A stretch of 64,000 nucleotides of DNA from Acorus gramineus (GCA_030737835.1 JAUJYN010000068.1:186001-250000); one strand, 5' to 3'. Positions 35,477 through 45,840 are shown, numbered from the stretch's first letter. Notes: generated by a model not told the origin, from the letters alone. Numbers and translations: made by a program.

Positions 35477-38400
35477 TGTTATATTTGTGTCACTTTTAAC
35501 CTGCTGGTAACCGTTGGAGCGTCCTGGCAGTTTTTAAAATTTTTAGGGTTTTCGATCGGAACCGCTTATTTTCAGACTGTTAGCTATCGTCTGAGTTAGA
35601 GGACTCCGATTGGAAATCTAACTGCATATTTGGTGTCCTGGTGCCATTTCTGACCTCTCATGAAAATTTCATCGAATTCTGGCATCGTTTGCAAAAATTT
35701 CGCAGTTCCGGGGCGTATCCGGGTTTTTAAGTCGCGCTCTACTTAAAAGGAATAAAAAAATATCTTTGCACTATTCATTGTCTTCCTCGTCGAGATCTCT
35801 CTCTCCCCTCTCCGTTTTTCTTCCTTTCAAGCCCCCTAGACCCCTCAAAATCGAAAACCTAAAGCACGGGAAGTGTAGATCGGGTCCCGATCTACACCCC
35901 GGTGCCTTCAAATCCCGATTCCGACGACTCTAGCCTCCCCGACCTCCCCTCTCTCTCCTCTGTTTCGAGCCAAATCGAGGGCCGTGATAGATCGGGGCGT
36001 AAGAGAGCCTTTGGGAAGGGTTTCGGCGCGTGGAGATCCACCGGACGCCTCTTCCTCCCCTCGGTAAGCCTTCTTTCCCTCTTTTTCTTGCATAGATGTA
36101 TGCTAGGAGGGTGGATCTGTGTATGAGGGGTGGTTGGCGGCTGTGGATAGCCTTCGGGGGGCGGTGGAGGTGGTCGGAGGTCGGTGGGTGGTGGTTTGGG
36201 TGGTCTCGGGCAGCAGGGGGTGGTCTCGGGCTGGTGGGGGTGTTCTCGGGCAGCAGGCAGAGCAGCAGCAGCGCGCAGGCTGGGCGCGCGCGGTCATGCG
36301 CGCGTGCGTGCGCGGGCGCGCGTGCGCGCGGCGTGCAAGCTGGCGCGCGCGGGAGGCGTGCTGTGCTGGTCGTGCAGGCGTGCTGTGCCGGTCGTGCAGG
36401 CGTGCTGGGGGCCTCAGGCAGCGGGCTGCGCGCGAGGAGCTGGTCGCGCAGGTGCTAGGCGTGCGTGCGCGAGGTGGTGCCGAGCGCGGGGTGCGCGCGG
36501 AGGCGCGGCGAGGCCGTGGTGGTGCGCGCGGGGCGCGGCGAGGCCGTGGTGGTGCGCGCGAGGCGCGGCGGAGCGGCGGAGGTGCGCGCGGGGTGCGCGC
36601 GGGGCGAGGAGGCGTGCGCGAGGCGTGCGCGGGGCGCGGCAAGGCAGGGATGGTGTGCGCGGGGGCGAGGCGCCGCGCGCGGGGGCGTGCGGGGTGCTCG
36701 CGGGCCAGCGCACGGCGTGCGGGGCGCGTGCGGGCTGCCGCGGCTGGGCTCGGTGGACGCGCGGAGCCCCGGGCGGTGCGCGGAGTGCGCGGGCTGAGGC
36801 GCGGCGGCGCGTCCGGGCGGTCGGGTGGCCGTGCGGGTGGTGGCCGGCCGTGCGGGTGGTTGTCGGAGTGCTCGGGCTAGCGTGCGTGCGGGTCGTATGC
36901 ACGTTTGCCCGAGTGTTGGGAGTTTAATTGTGGGTTTATGTATTTTGTAGTATTTGTGGATTTTAACTACCATATACTGTCTTGCAGATCTCGACGGGCG
37001 GTCGCGCGACGACCCCGATTCTGGTGAGTGGGACAATCCAACCCAGTAGAGAGGTGTTATACGCACTTGGGCGTATACCGACCTCTCCTGGGGCACCGTG
37101 GATTATATTAACCTGTAATAATATGTATTGCATGTGAGCATGATGAAAATGTAGAATGCATGCTACCCTAGGCTTTTATGTTAGGGACTTGCACCCATAG
37201 GATATGCGTATGAGCCATGCAGCATGTCCCCTGGTTTTCATGCTAGGAAACCCCGGCCTATGCATGCGTCCTACTAGTTTATTATTAAATTAAATGCTGG
37301 TATCTGTTAGATCGCATGCCTTAGGATAATATTATAGGGAGGAGCCTTGCGAGGTCAACGCTGAGACCCGTGTTAGGGTACTCCGTGTTCCTTGTTTGGT
37401 TGTCGGGATGTCCTGTATCGGGACCTCGGGCTGCCCTCCCAAGGTTCTAGTCCCAATAATATTATATGTAATGATTGTATGATTGGTATAATTATTAGTA
37501 TAGTTGGTAGATATTATAGGGGAGGGGCCTTGCAAGGACAGCGGTGAGACCCGGGTTAGGGTACTCCGTGTTCCTTGTTTGGTTGTCGGGGTATCCTATA
37601 ACGGGAACTCACGCCGCCCTTCCGAGTTTCTTTCCCCCAATGATATTCCAGCCTTGCTGATTTTTGTACATGTTCCCGCATCTTGATGATGCACCTGGTT
37701 GAATTCAGAGGAATTCATGACATTTGAGTTGTAATGATATGTAGTTGGCGGATCCGAGTGGATCATATGCGTATGGATAGGCTGTTCTGTTCCCTGCGTT
37801 GGATTCGGTAGAGGCTACCCTCAGCGTTAGACAGGGCCTTCCTGACAGAGGGCTCCCATTAGTAGGCACCTCCTGATTTGGTTTCGGACTGTGCTGAATG
37901 TGGGAGTAGACCAGGCGGCCTACGGAGTGGAGGGAGAGACTATCGGTGGACCAAGGGTGACCAACAGCCTAGTCAGTCCCAAAATCCTATGTCACCCATT
38001 GATGGGTGAGGGTGAGGGTGTAGTGGGTTGGCGATGAGCGACCTACTGGATTTGTGAATAGATGATTATCAGTCCCAATAGCCTATGTCACCCATGGATG
38101 GGTGAGGGTGAGGGTGTGGTGGTTCGGCGAAGTACGAACCACTGGATTATGTTGTTATGTATTGATGGCTGGATAAATAATGGAATATTGGTAAATATTG
38201 TCTGTGATGCATGGGTTGTGCTGTTCACTGAGCGTGGCTCACCCCTCGCACATGTTTTTCCCCAGTGCCACTGAGCCTGAGCTGGAGCCGGAGCAGCAGT
38301 TGGAGCTTTCCGAGGGATTTCTTCAGTAGCGGAGCAGCGCTACGTCCGCGAGTACCAGAGGCTATCAGCATCCCTTTCTTGGCTGTATGTATTTTATTTC

Positions 38401-38656
38401 CGTGCTTGGCACGTGTTGTATATGTTCAGTTGTTTGTGTATATTGGCTCTCACAGGACGTATGATTGTGTATCGAGTCTGTAGAATGTTTATTACAGATT
38501 CAGTTTTGCTTCCGCATTGTGTATATATCATGTCAGCCCTGTTTGATATGTGTGTCATTTAGTTGTGTTTAGATATATATATTGACCTCCTGTGTAGGTT
38601 CTGATATGATATATACACTTGCCGCGTCCCTGGGTTGGCCGCCCTGGGGCGTGACA
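35477..38656 (+). repeat. L8: 5' LTR of Gypsy-1
   Basis: U3 starts TGTTATATTTGTGTC. A perfect 12-bp-arm palindrome (GTGTAGATCGGG, T, CCCGATCTACAC) lies at 35873-35897. Donor-like GTAAGC is at 36064, GC-rich block 36064-36987 (924 bp), cassette 36988-37023, two TTGTTTGGTTGTCGGG modules (about 37330-37450 and 37510-37640). Hairpin repeats start at 37975 and 38071, the TGAGC/GCTCA hairpin is at 38229-38241 and acceptor-like TTTTTCCCCAG ends at 38265. It ends GGGGCGTGACA. Confidence 0.92.
36988..37023 (+). other. L8 36-nt cassette (putative exon 2)
   Basis: 36 nt between CTTGCAG and GTGAGT. Read from its first base it is open (12 codons) and would join in frame with an open stretch ending at the exon-1 donor (36063). 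The next exon would reach a TGA within three codons and the L2 copy has a stop, so coding function is unlikely. Confidence 0.65.
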
Positions 38657-38661
38657 AAAGT

Positions 38662-38674
38662 TGGTATCAGAGCC
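38662..38674 (+). other. Gypsy-1 primer-binding site
   Basis: TGGTATCAGAGCC, five bases after the LTR end, is complementary to the 3' end of plant initiator tRNA-Met. Confidence 0.88.
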
Positions 38675-38775
38675 TGGTCCTGTCAGAGCCAATAGTCCTC
38701 CTTTCGTAGAGATGAGTCCTAGGATTTTGATGTGAGTATTCTGATCCTAGTGTCTGGTTTTCTTAGGGTGCTGAT

Positions 38776-40118
38776 ATGCCTCCTCGCAGAGGACGGCGCG
38801 GACGAGGTCCCTCTCGGTCTTTGGAGGTTTCCGGACCTACCAGAGACGAGGATGCTACCGGAGAGCCCTTGACGCAGGAGCCTCCTGCTTGGGAGCGTGC
38901 TTTCGCTCGGTTGGCTGATTTGGTGGAGACACAGACGCGGATGTTGGCAGAGCAGGCTAGAGAGATTCAGGAGCTGAGGGCGACCCGCGAGGCAGTTCCG
39001 CCGGTCCCCTTGGTGGCAGATCCGCCTGTGGTACCTGATGTACCCCCAGTTCCTGTGGCAGTTCCGGCAGTGAGAGTTGAGGATCCCCTGCAGAGGGAGG
39101 AGGAGCTAGAGGCGGCAGCGCGAGTGCAGCAGAGTGGCCTCGCAGCCTTTCTAAAGCTCCATCCTCCCGAGTTTCATGGGCAGTCGGCAGATCCTCTTGC
39201 GCCAGAGCGTTGGTTGAGGGAGGTGGACCATTTTCGCGGCCATGCTTTGCACCGATCGCCAGCGAGTCGCCCTGGCCACCTTCATGCTGAAGGGTGACGC
39301 CGCTGATTGGTGGGCTACCCGAGTGGTGGACATTCCAGAGGGAGTGGAGCAGCTTTCTTGGGCGGGTTTCCGGAGGCATTTTCTTGGAGGAGTACTTCCC
39401 GTTCTCGGCGCGGCAGCTAGTGGAGCGGGAGTTCGAGCAGCTGACGCAGGGTTCCATGTCAGTTGCTGATTACTCTACGCGCTTCACGAGTCTGTCCAGA
39501 TTTGCTCCAGCCTTGGTGATGGACGAGGTCACGAGGTGCCGGCGATTCGAGCTGGGTCTCAGCAGCGCTATCCGGGTGCACGTCACTGCCCACGCTTTCA
39601 CGAGGTACTCCGACGTAGTGTCTCGGGCGAAGACCGTCGAGAGAGACCTCGGGATTCAAGTGCGGGCTCCGACCCCTTCTGCAGATCAGGGTCCTTCCGG
39701 GAGTCAGGACCAGGGGCAGCGCAAGAGGAAGAGGCCCCGCTTCGAGCAGTCAGCGGCTGCCTCTCCTCCAGCAGATGCGGTGCCAGTGTGGGATTGCAGC
39801 AGTGCCCATCCAGTCCTGGCAGCCGGAGAAGCGGCGCTGTTTTCATTGTCAGCGCATCGGGCATATCAGATACAATTGCCCAGATGCTGGCCGACCCCGA
39901 GTGCCACCTCAGCAGCCGCCGTTCTTGCAGCAGCAGCTTCCGCGCCAGCAGCAGCAGCAGCCTCAGCGCCAGCAGCAGCCAGTGCAGCCGGCGAGGCGTG
40001 CCCCTGCTCCTCAGCCGCGGTTGGTTCAAGGCAGAGTTGCAGCGCTTACGGCCGAGGAGGCGCAGCCTTCGGGTGTCATGGTTCGAGGTATTATCCTAAG
40101 TTCCCAGCTCTCTAGTAT
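38776..40118 (+). pseudogene. Gypsy-1 gag, frameshifted
   Basis: The start ATG at 38776 gives a basic opening (MPPRRGRRGRG), then a Glu-rich and Pro/Val-rich linker. The Retrotrans_gag core is spread over three frames. Frame 1 runs to about 39240 (LHPPEFHGQ). Frame 2 has LATFMLKGDAADWW (about 39266-39310). Frame 3, from about 39380, has EFEQLTQGSMSVADYSTRF. A fourth shift near 39780 leads to a CCHC knuckle at 39838-39879 (CFHCQRIGHIRYNC) and a Gln-rich tail. It ends near VRGIIL, just where protease should begin. Three frameshifts disable it. Confidence 0.85.
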
Positions 40119-40818
40119 AAGGATGTGTGCGTGTAATTGGTGGTTATTATGCAAGTGTGGGGTATCTGGATGAGTGAGTGTCAAGAGCGGTTGTTTGGGT
40201 TAAGGAAGCCGGGTTTTAGCCGTCCTGGCAGTGAGTTCCCATCAGTAGGTACCGCCGATGCAGTCGGAGGGGTACTGAATTTGGGAGTATGCTAGGTAGG
40301 GGCTACCCGGTAAGAGATTATTGAATGGTGTCGCGAGCGTGGAATCGCTCTCCCCTTATTTGGATCCGCGTAGTACAGCCCCGGCGTTAGACAGGCTCCC
40401 GGTCAGAGGACCAGGCGAGCTACGGAGCGGGGAGAGGCTACGGTGGACCAGGGGTAGAGAGCAGTCTAAGTCTCTCCCAAAGTCCCAAAATGTCTCCTTT
40501 CGGGAGTGAGGGTGTGGATGAGGCGAAGGCGGGTCGCTCGTAACCCAATTTCTGTTGGACCATTCCCAATGATGTTGGGTCGGGTCTTGCAAAGGATGTT
40601 GAATGACATCGTTGGGTGATCATCTAGATGTAGATGATCCGGAGGAGTTAGTGGTGTTCTTTTAAATGATGTCTTCTTCCAGTGTTCCTTTCTGGATTAA
40701 GGGGCCTTGTGAGGTCGGCGTTGGAACCCGGGCTAGGGTACTTCGTGTTCCTTGTTTGGTTGTCGGGGTATCCTATATCGGGATTCCATGGTGCCCTCCC
40801 GAGGTTTCTTTTCCCAGG
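40119..40818 (+). repeat. LTR-like module replacing protease-RT in Gypsy-1
   Basis: The segment 40226-40520 (GTAGGTACCGCCGATGCAG, then CCCCGGCGTTAGACAGGCT and AGTCTAAGTCTCTCCC) matches 26800-27120 on the minus strand. The segment 40665-40818, containing TTGTTTGGTTGTCGGGG, matches 25560-25700. Both also resemble the middle of the long LTRs, but here the order of the two blocks is reversed. Protease and most of RT are missing between gag and the RT end. Confidence 0.65.
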
Positions 40819-40889
40819 TAAGGGATGCCATGGAAGCATCAGATAGATGAGAGATCAAGTGCGAGTTTGGTTAGAGGTTAAGGCCTTTT

Positions 40890-41130
40890 GGGCTGAGTGG
40901 TTTCTGGTAAAGGCATATCTGTGGACCCGGGTAAGACGCTTGCTATGTCGAATTGGCGTAGGCCGTCGAACCCCGCAAGGATTCGGAGCTTCCCGAGTTG
41001 GAGGGTTATTGTAGGAAGCTTGACGAGGGACTCTCGAAGATAGCTGTTCCTCTTAACCGTCGTACTCGGAAGGATGTCCGGTTCGAGTGGTCCCCTTCTT
41101 GCGAGGAGAGCTTCCTGGAGTTTATCGGAG
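40890..41130 (+). pseudogene. Gypsy-1 RT C-terminal / RNase H junction remnant
   Basis: Readable pieces are VVSGKGISVDPGK and NWRRPSNPARIRSF, then in another frame LSKIAVPLNRRTRKDVRFEW and CEESF. This is the connection between RT and RNase H in Ty3/Gypsy pol. No RNase H catalytic residues follow. Confidence 0.7.
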
Positions 41131-41197
41131 GCTCACCTCAGCGCCAATTCTTACCTCTCCGTCTTGGAGTGGTGGGTTCGCAGTTGGGTAAAGGTGT

Positions 41198-41400
41198 GTC
41201 CACGATCCTGCTCACGTCATCCCGTTCGAGCCGCTCGTCTCTGAGCCGGACAGTCATTCGTGGAGCAGTCGATTGAGATCATGGACCGCCGCGTGAGGAG
41301 GTTCTGCACCAAGACCGTCCAGTTGGTCGAGGTGCGATGGCAGCACCGTTCCGGTGTTAAGGACACTTAGGAGCTCAAGGGATGCCAGGTGTGACGCGTA
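41198..41400 (+). pseudogene. Gypsy-1 integrase C-terminal remnant
   Basis: VHDPAHVIPFEPLVSEPD, then after a frame change EIMDRRVRRFCTKTVQLVEV and RWQHRSGVKDT, is the end of Gypsy integrase, matching Gypsy-2 at 23440-23700. The integrase core is absent, implying a deletion between 41130 and 41198. Confidence 0.7.
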
Positions 41401-41455
41401 TTCGCATCTTTTCTCCTCCTAGATGTTTTTGCATATTTTGAGGACAAAATTTCCT

Positions 41456-41468
41456 AAGGGGGGGAGAA
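41456..41468 (+). other. Gypsy-1 polypurine tract
   Basis: AAGGGGGGGAGAA directly precedes the 3' LTR start TGTTATATATG. This is the plus-strand primer site in reverse transcription. Confidence 0.9.
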
Positions 41469-44400
41469 TGTTATATATGTGTCACTTTTAACCTGCTGGT
41501 AACCGTTGGAGCGTCCTGGCAGTTTTTAAAATTTTTAGGGTTTTCGATCGGAACCGCTTATTTTCAGACTGTTAGCTATCGTCTGAGCTAGAGGACTCCG
41601 ATTGGAAATCTAACTGCATATTTGGTGTCCTGGCGCCATTTTAGACCTCTCATGAAAATTTCATCGAATTCTGGCATCGTTTGCAAAAATTTCGCAGTTC
41701 CGGGGCGTATCCGGGTTTTTAAGTCGCGCTCTACTTAAAAGGAATAAAAAAAAATATCTTTGCACTGTTCATTGTCTTCCTCGTCGAGATCTCTCTCTCC
41801 CCTCTCCGTTTTTCTTCCTTTCAAGCCCCCTAGACCCCTCAAAATCGAAAACCCAAAGCACGGGAAGTGTAGATCGGGTCCCGATCTACACCCCGGTGCC
41901 TTCAAATCCGATTCCGACGACTCTAGCCTCCCCGACCTCCCCTCTCTCTCCTCTGTTTCGAGCCAAATCGAGGGCCGTGATAGATCGGGGCGTGAGAGCC
42001 TTTGGGAAGGTTTCGGCGCGTGGAGATCCACCGGACGCCTCTTCCTCCCCTCGGTAAGCCTTCTTTCCCTCTTTTTCTTGCATAGATGTATGCTAGGAGG
42101 GTGGATCTGTGTATGAGGGGTGGTCGGCGGCTGTGGATAGCCTTCGGGGGGCGGTGGAGGTGGTCGGAGGTCGGTGGGTGGTGGTTTGGGTGGTCTCGGG
42201 CAGCAGGGGGTGGTCTCGGGCTGGTGGGGGGTGTTCTCGGGCAGCAGGCAGAGCAGCAGCAGCGCGCAGGCTGGGCGCGCGCGGTCATGCGCGCTGCGTC
42301 GCGGGCGCGCGTGCGCGCGGCGTGCAAGCTGGCGCGCGCGGGAGGCGTGCTGTGCTGGTCGTGCAGGCGTGCTGTGCCGTCGTGCAGGCGTGCTGGGGGC
42401 CTCAGGCAGCGGGCTGCGCGCGAGGAGCTGGTCGCGCAGGTGCTAGGCGTGCGTGCGCGAGGTGGTGCCGAGCGCGGGGTGCGCGCGGAGGCGCGGCGAG
42501 GCGTGGTGGTGCGCGCGGGGCGCGGCGAGGCCGTGGTGGTGCGCGCGAGGCGCGACGGAGCGGCGGAGGTGCGCGCGGGGTGCGCGCGGGGCGGGAGGCG
42601 CGCGCGAGGCGTGCGCGGGGCGCGGCAAGGCAGGGATGGTGTGCGCGGGGGCGAGCGCCGCGCGCGGGGCGTGCGGGGTGCTCGCGGGCCAGCGCACGGC
42701 GTGCGGGGCGCGTGCGGGCTGCCGCGGCTGGGCTCGGTGGACGCGCGGAGCCCCGGGCGGTGCGCGGAGTGCGCGGGCTGAGGCGCGGCGGCGCGTCCGG
42801 GCGGTCGGGTGGCCGTGCGGGTGGTGGCCGGCCGTGCGGGTGGTTGTCGGAGTGCTCGGGCTAGCGTGCGTGCGGGTCGTATGCACGTTTGCCCGAGTGT
42901 TGGGAGTTTAATTATGGGTTTATGTATTTGTAGTATTTGTGGATTTATACTTACCAAATAATACCCTGTCTTGCAGATCTCGACGGGCGGTCGCGCGACG
43001 ACCCCAATTCGAGTGAGTGGGACAATCCAACCCAGTAGAGAGGTGTTATACGCACTTGGGCGTATACCGACCTCTCCTGGGGCACCGTGGATTATATTAA
43101 CCTGTAATAATATGTATTGCATGTGAGCCTGATGAATATGTAGAAATGCATGCTACCCTAGGCTTTTATGTTAGGGACTTGCACCCATAGGATATGCGTA
43201 TGAGCCATGCAGCATGTCCCCTGGTTTTCATGCTAGGAAACCCCGGCCTATGCATGCATCCTACTAGTTTTATTTATTAAATTAAATGCTGGTATCTGTT
43301 AGATCGCATGCCTTAGGATAATATTATAGGGAGGAGCCTTGCGAGGTCAACGCTGAGACCCGTGTTAGGGTACTCCGTGTTCCTTGTTTGGTTGTCGGGA
43401 TGTCCTGTATCGGGACCTCGGGCTGCCCTCCCAAGGTTCTAGTCCCAATAATATTATATGTAATGATTGTATGATTGGTATAATTATTAGTATAGTTGGT
43501 AGATATTATAGGGGAGGGGCCTTGCAAGGACAGCGGTGAGACCCGGGTTAGGGTACTCCGTGTTCCTTGTTTGGTTGTCGGGGTATCCTGTAACGGGAAC
43601 TCACGCCGCCCTTCCGAGTTTCTTTCCCCCAATGATATTCCAGCCTTACTGATTTTTGTACATGTTCCCGCATCTTGATGATGCACCCGGTTGAATTCAG
43701 AGGAATTCATGACATTTGAGTTGTAATGATATGTAGTTGGCGGATCCGAGTGGATCATATGCGTATGGATAGGCTGTTCTGTTCCCTGCGTTGGATTCGG
43801 TAGAGACTACCCCCAACGTTAGACAGGGCCTTCCTGACAGAGGGCTCCCATCAGTAGGCACCTCCTGATTTGGTGACGGACTGTGCTGAATGTGGGAGTA
43901 GACCAGGCGGCCTACGGAGTGGAGGGAGAGACTATCGGTGGACCAAGGGTGACCAACAGCCTAGTCAGTCCCAAAATCCTATGTCACCCATTGATGGGTG
44001 AGGGTGAGGGTGTAGTGGGTTGGCGATGAGCGACCTACTGGATTTGTGAATAGATGATTATCAGTCCCAATAGCCTATGTCACCCATTGATGGGTGAGGG
44101 TGAGGATGAGGGTGTGGTGGTTCGGCGAAGTACGAACCACTGGATTATGTTGTTATGTCTTGGAGATTGGATAAATAATGGAATTGTGGTAAATATAGTC
44201 TGTGATGCATGGGTTGTGCTGTTCACTGAGCGTGCGGCTCACCCCTCGCATATGTTTTTCCCCAGTTGCCACTGAGCCTGAGTTGGAGCCGGAGCAGTAG
44301 TAGGAGCTTTCCGAGGGATTTCTTCAGTAGCGGAGCAGCGCTACGTCCGCGAGTACCAGAGGCTATCAGCATCCCTTTCCTTGGCTGTATGTATTGTATT

Positions 44401-44675
44401 TCCGTGCTTGGCACGTGTTGGTATATGTTCAGTTGTTTCCATTTATATTGGCTCTCACAGGACGTATGATTGTGTATCGAGTCTGTAATATGTTTTTGGT
44501 TACAGACTCAGTATTTAGCTTCCGCTATATTGTGTATATATTATGTCAGCCTTGTTTGATCTGTGTTGTCATTTTATTTGTGGTTTAGAGTATATATATT
44601 TGACCTCCTGTGTAGGTTTCTGATATGATATATACACTTGCCGCGACCCGGGGTTGGCCGCCCTGGGGCGTGACA
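41469..44675 (+). repeat. L9: 3' LTR of Gypsy-1
   Basis: It is nearly identical to L8 by eye. The perfect palindrome is at 41867-41891, donor-like GTAAGC at 42054, GC-rich block 42054-42976 (923 bp), cassette 42977-43012, TGAGC/GCTCA hairpin 44227-44241 and acceptor-like TTTTTCCCCAG ending 44265. A weak TATA-like TACTTAAAAGG lies at 41732-41742. The donor after the cassette is A/GTGAGT rather than G/GTGAGT, yet the cassette is still 36 nt. Confidence 0.92.
42977..43012 (+). other. L9 36-nt cassette (putative exon 2)
   Basis: 36 nt between TTGCAG and GTGAGT. It differs from L8 at its 3' end, but length and edge dinucleotides are unchanged. Confidence 0.65.
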
Positions 44676-44680
44676 ATCTG

Positions 44681-45620
44681 ATCGGAGATGGCTGGAAGAA
44701 ATCACATATCTGATTACTCAATCTGTTTTGTAAGTATATTAGATACTAACATCTAATACCCCCTGTGTCTCAGCCCCACCCCCTTAATATTGAACAAAAA
44801 AAAATCTAAATTTCAATTAAACCCATTCAATCAATAGAGAAACCCCTCTCCCCATATCTACCCCAACCAAAGCCTAAAACATACATTCAATCATCAATCC
44901 CGATGTGTTTTTTTTTCTAATATTTTATTCCAAGTTCTTGCTATAAAACCCTAAAATTCAATATCAAACCCTATAAAAAAAAAAAAACTCAGATCAATAA
45001 ACACCAAAAAAAAATTCAGATCAATAATCAAACCCTAAAGAGAAAACTCAGATCAATACACACTAAAAAAACACAACATATCTAAAAAAACCTCATATCA
45101 AAAACACAATCAAAGAAGAGAAGAAGTAGATATATAGATTGAGAGAGACAGAGAGAGAGAGCAAGAGAGAGATCTTTCAATTATAGAATATGTAAAATAT
45201 GTAAAATTCTAGAATCATATCATTTAAAGAAAGACCAATAATAAATAGAGGATTCTTAATTTATTTTGTAAAATACAACTTAATGAGTTGATTTGCTTAC
45301 GAAATATGAGTTGCAATTGTTTCTTGACAGAATGAATGTTTTCTCTCTCTTATGTAAACATCAAATGCAGAAATGGACACCATCCATGTTCTCTGATAAA
45401 AAAAAATCCAACATCCCAACACTGAAAACTAAAAAATTCGAGATCAAACCCTAAAAAAAAAACTCAAATCAATAAACACCAAAAAAAAACTTCAAATCAA
45501 TAGCCAAACCCTAAAAAAACTCAGATCAATAAACACTAAAAAAACACAATAGATCTAAAAAAGTCTCAGATCAAAAACACAATCAAAGAAGAGAAGAAGA
45601 TATAGATCGAGAGACAGAGA
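44681..45620. other. CACTA-like element 2 interior with direct duplication
   Basis: A segment of about 200 bp at 44955-45170 recurs at 45430-45630. Both contain AAACCCTAAA, CTCAGATCAATAAACAC, AACACAATCAAAGAAGAG and a GAGA-rich end. No coding frame. The isolated AAACCCTAAA motifs are not telomeric arrays. Confidence 0.6.
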
Positions 45621-45840
45621 GACCTTTCAATGTAACCGTTCTTCCTGATGGTCCCCGCAGCGAGGTGATTCGGCGAAGGTGGCGAGGCAGAGGAATGGAG
45701 GCGGCAAGGCGGATTGACTGAGGAGGCGGCGAGGCTGAGGCGATGGTGATCGCCGTGAGTCCGTGACTCCACCGATTTTGGAGAGGTAGAGAGAGAACGT
45801 GAGGTGAATTTGGGTTTTCAAACCCTAATATGAAATTGGT
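45621..45840 (-). other. Gene-like GC patch inside CACTA-like element 2
   Basis: A GC-rich island whose minus strand starts with AGGGTTTGAAAACCC-like sequence, then a short open frame (45627-45821) rich in Ser, Pro and Arg. Position and look resemble the 31255-31690 patch in element 1, but no protein family is recognised. Confidence 0.35.

Larger units (their letters stand above)
35472..44680 (+). mobile_element. Gypsy-1: LTR retrotransposon with both LTRs and target duplication
   Basis: The 5-bp ATCTG is present on both sides (35472-35476 and 44676-44680). LTRs are 35477-38656 (3180 bp) and 41469-44675 (3207 bp), each TGTTAT...GTGACA and nearly identical by eye, which suggests a fairly recent insertion. 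The 2.8-kb interior (38657-41468) is smaller than one LTR. It holds a broken gag, an LTR-like module, RT-end and integrase-end scraps. It cannot encode its own proteins, so it was mobilised in trans or broke after insertion. Confidence 0.92.

Noticed and set aside
40226..40818. Module in Gypsy-1 interpreted as a spliceosomal intron in pol
   Set aside because: There are no convincing GT and AG edges at the pol junctions in either Gypsy copy, and protease-RT is missing in Gypsy-1.
44955..45560. AAACCCTAAA motifs as interstitial telomere repeats
   Set aside because: They are isolated, with long A-runs between and no head-to-tail (TTTAGGG)n array.
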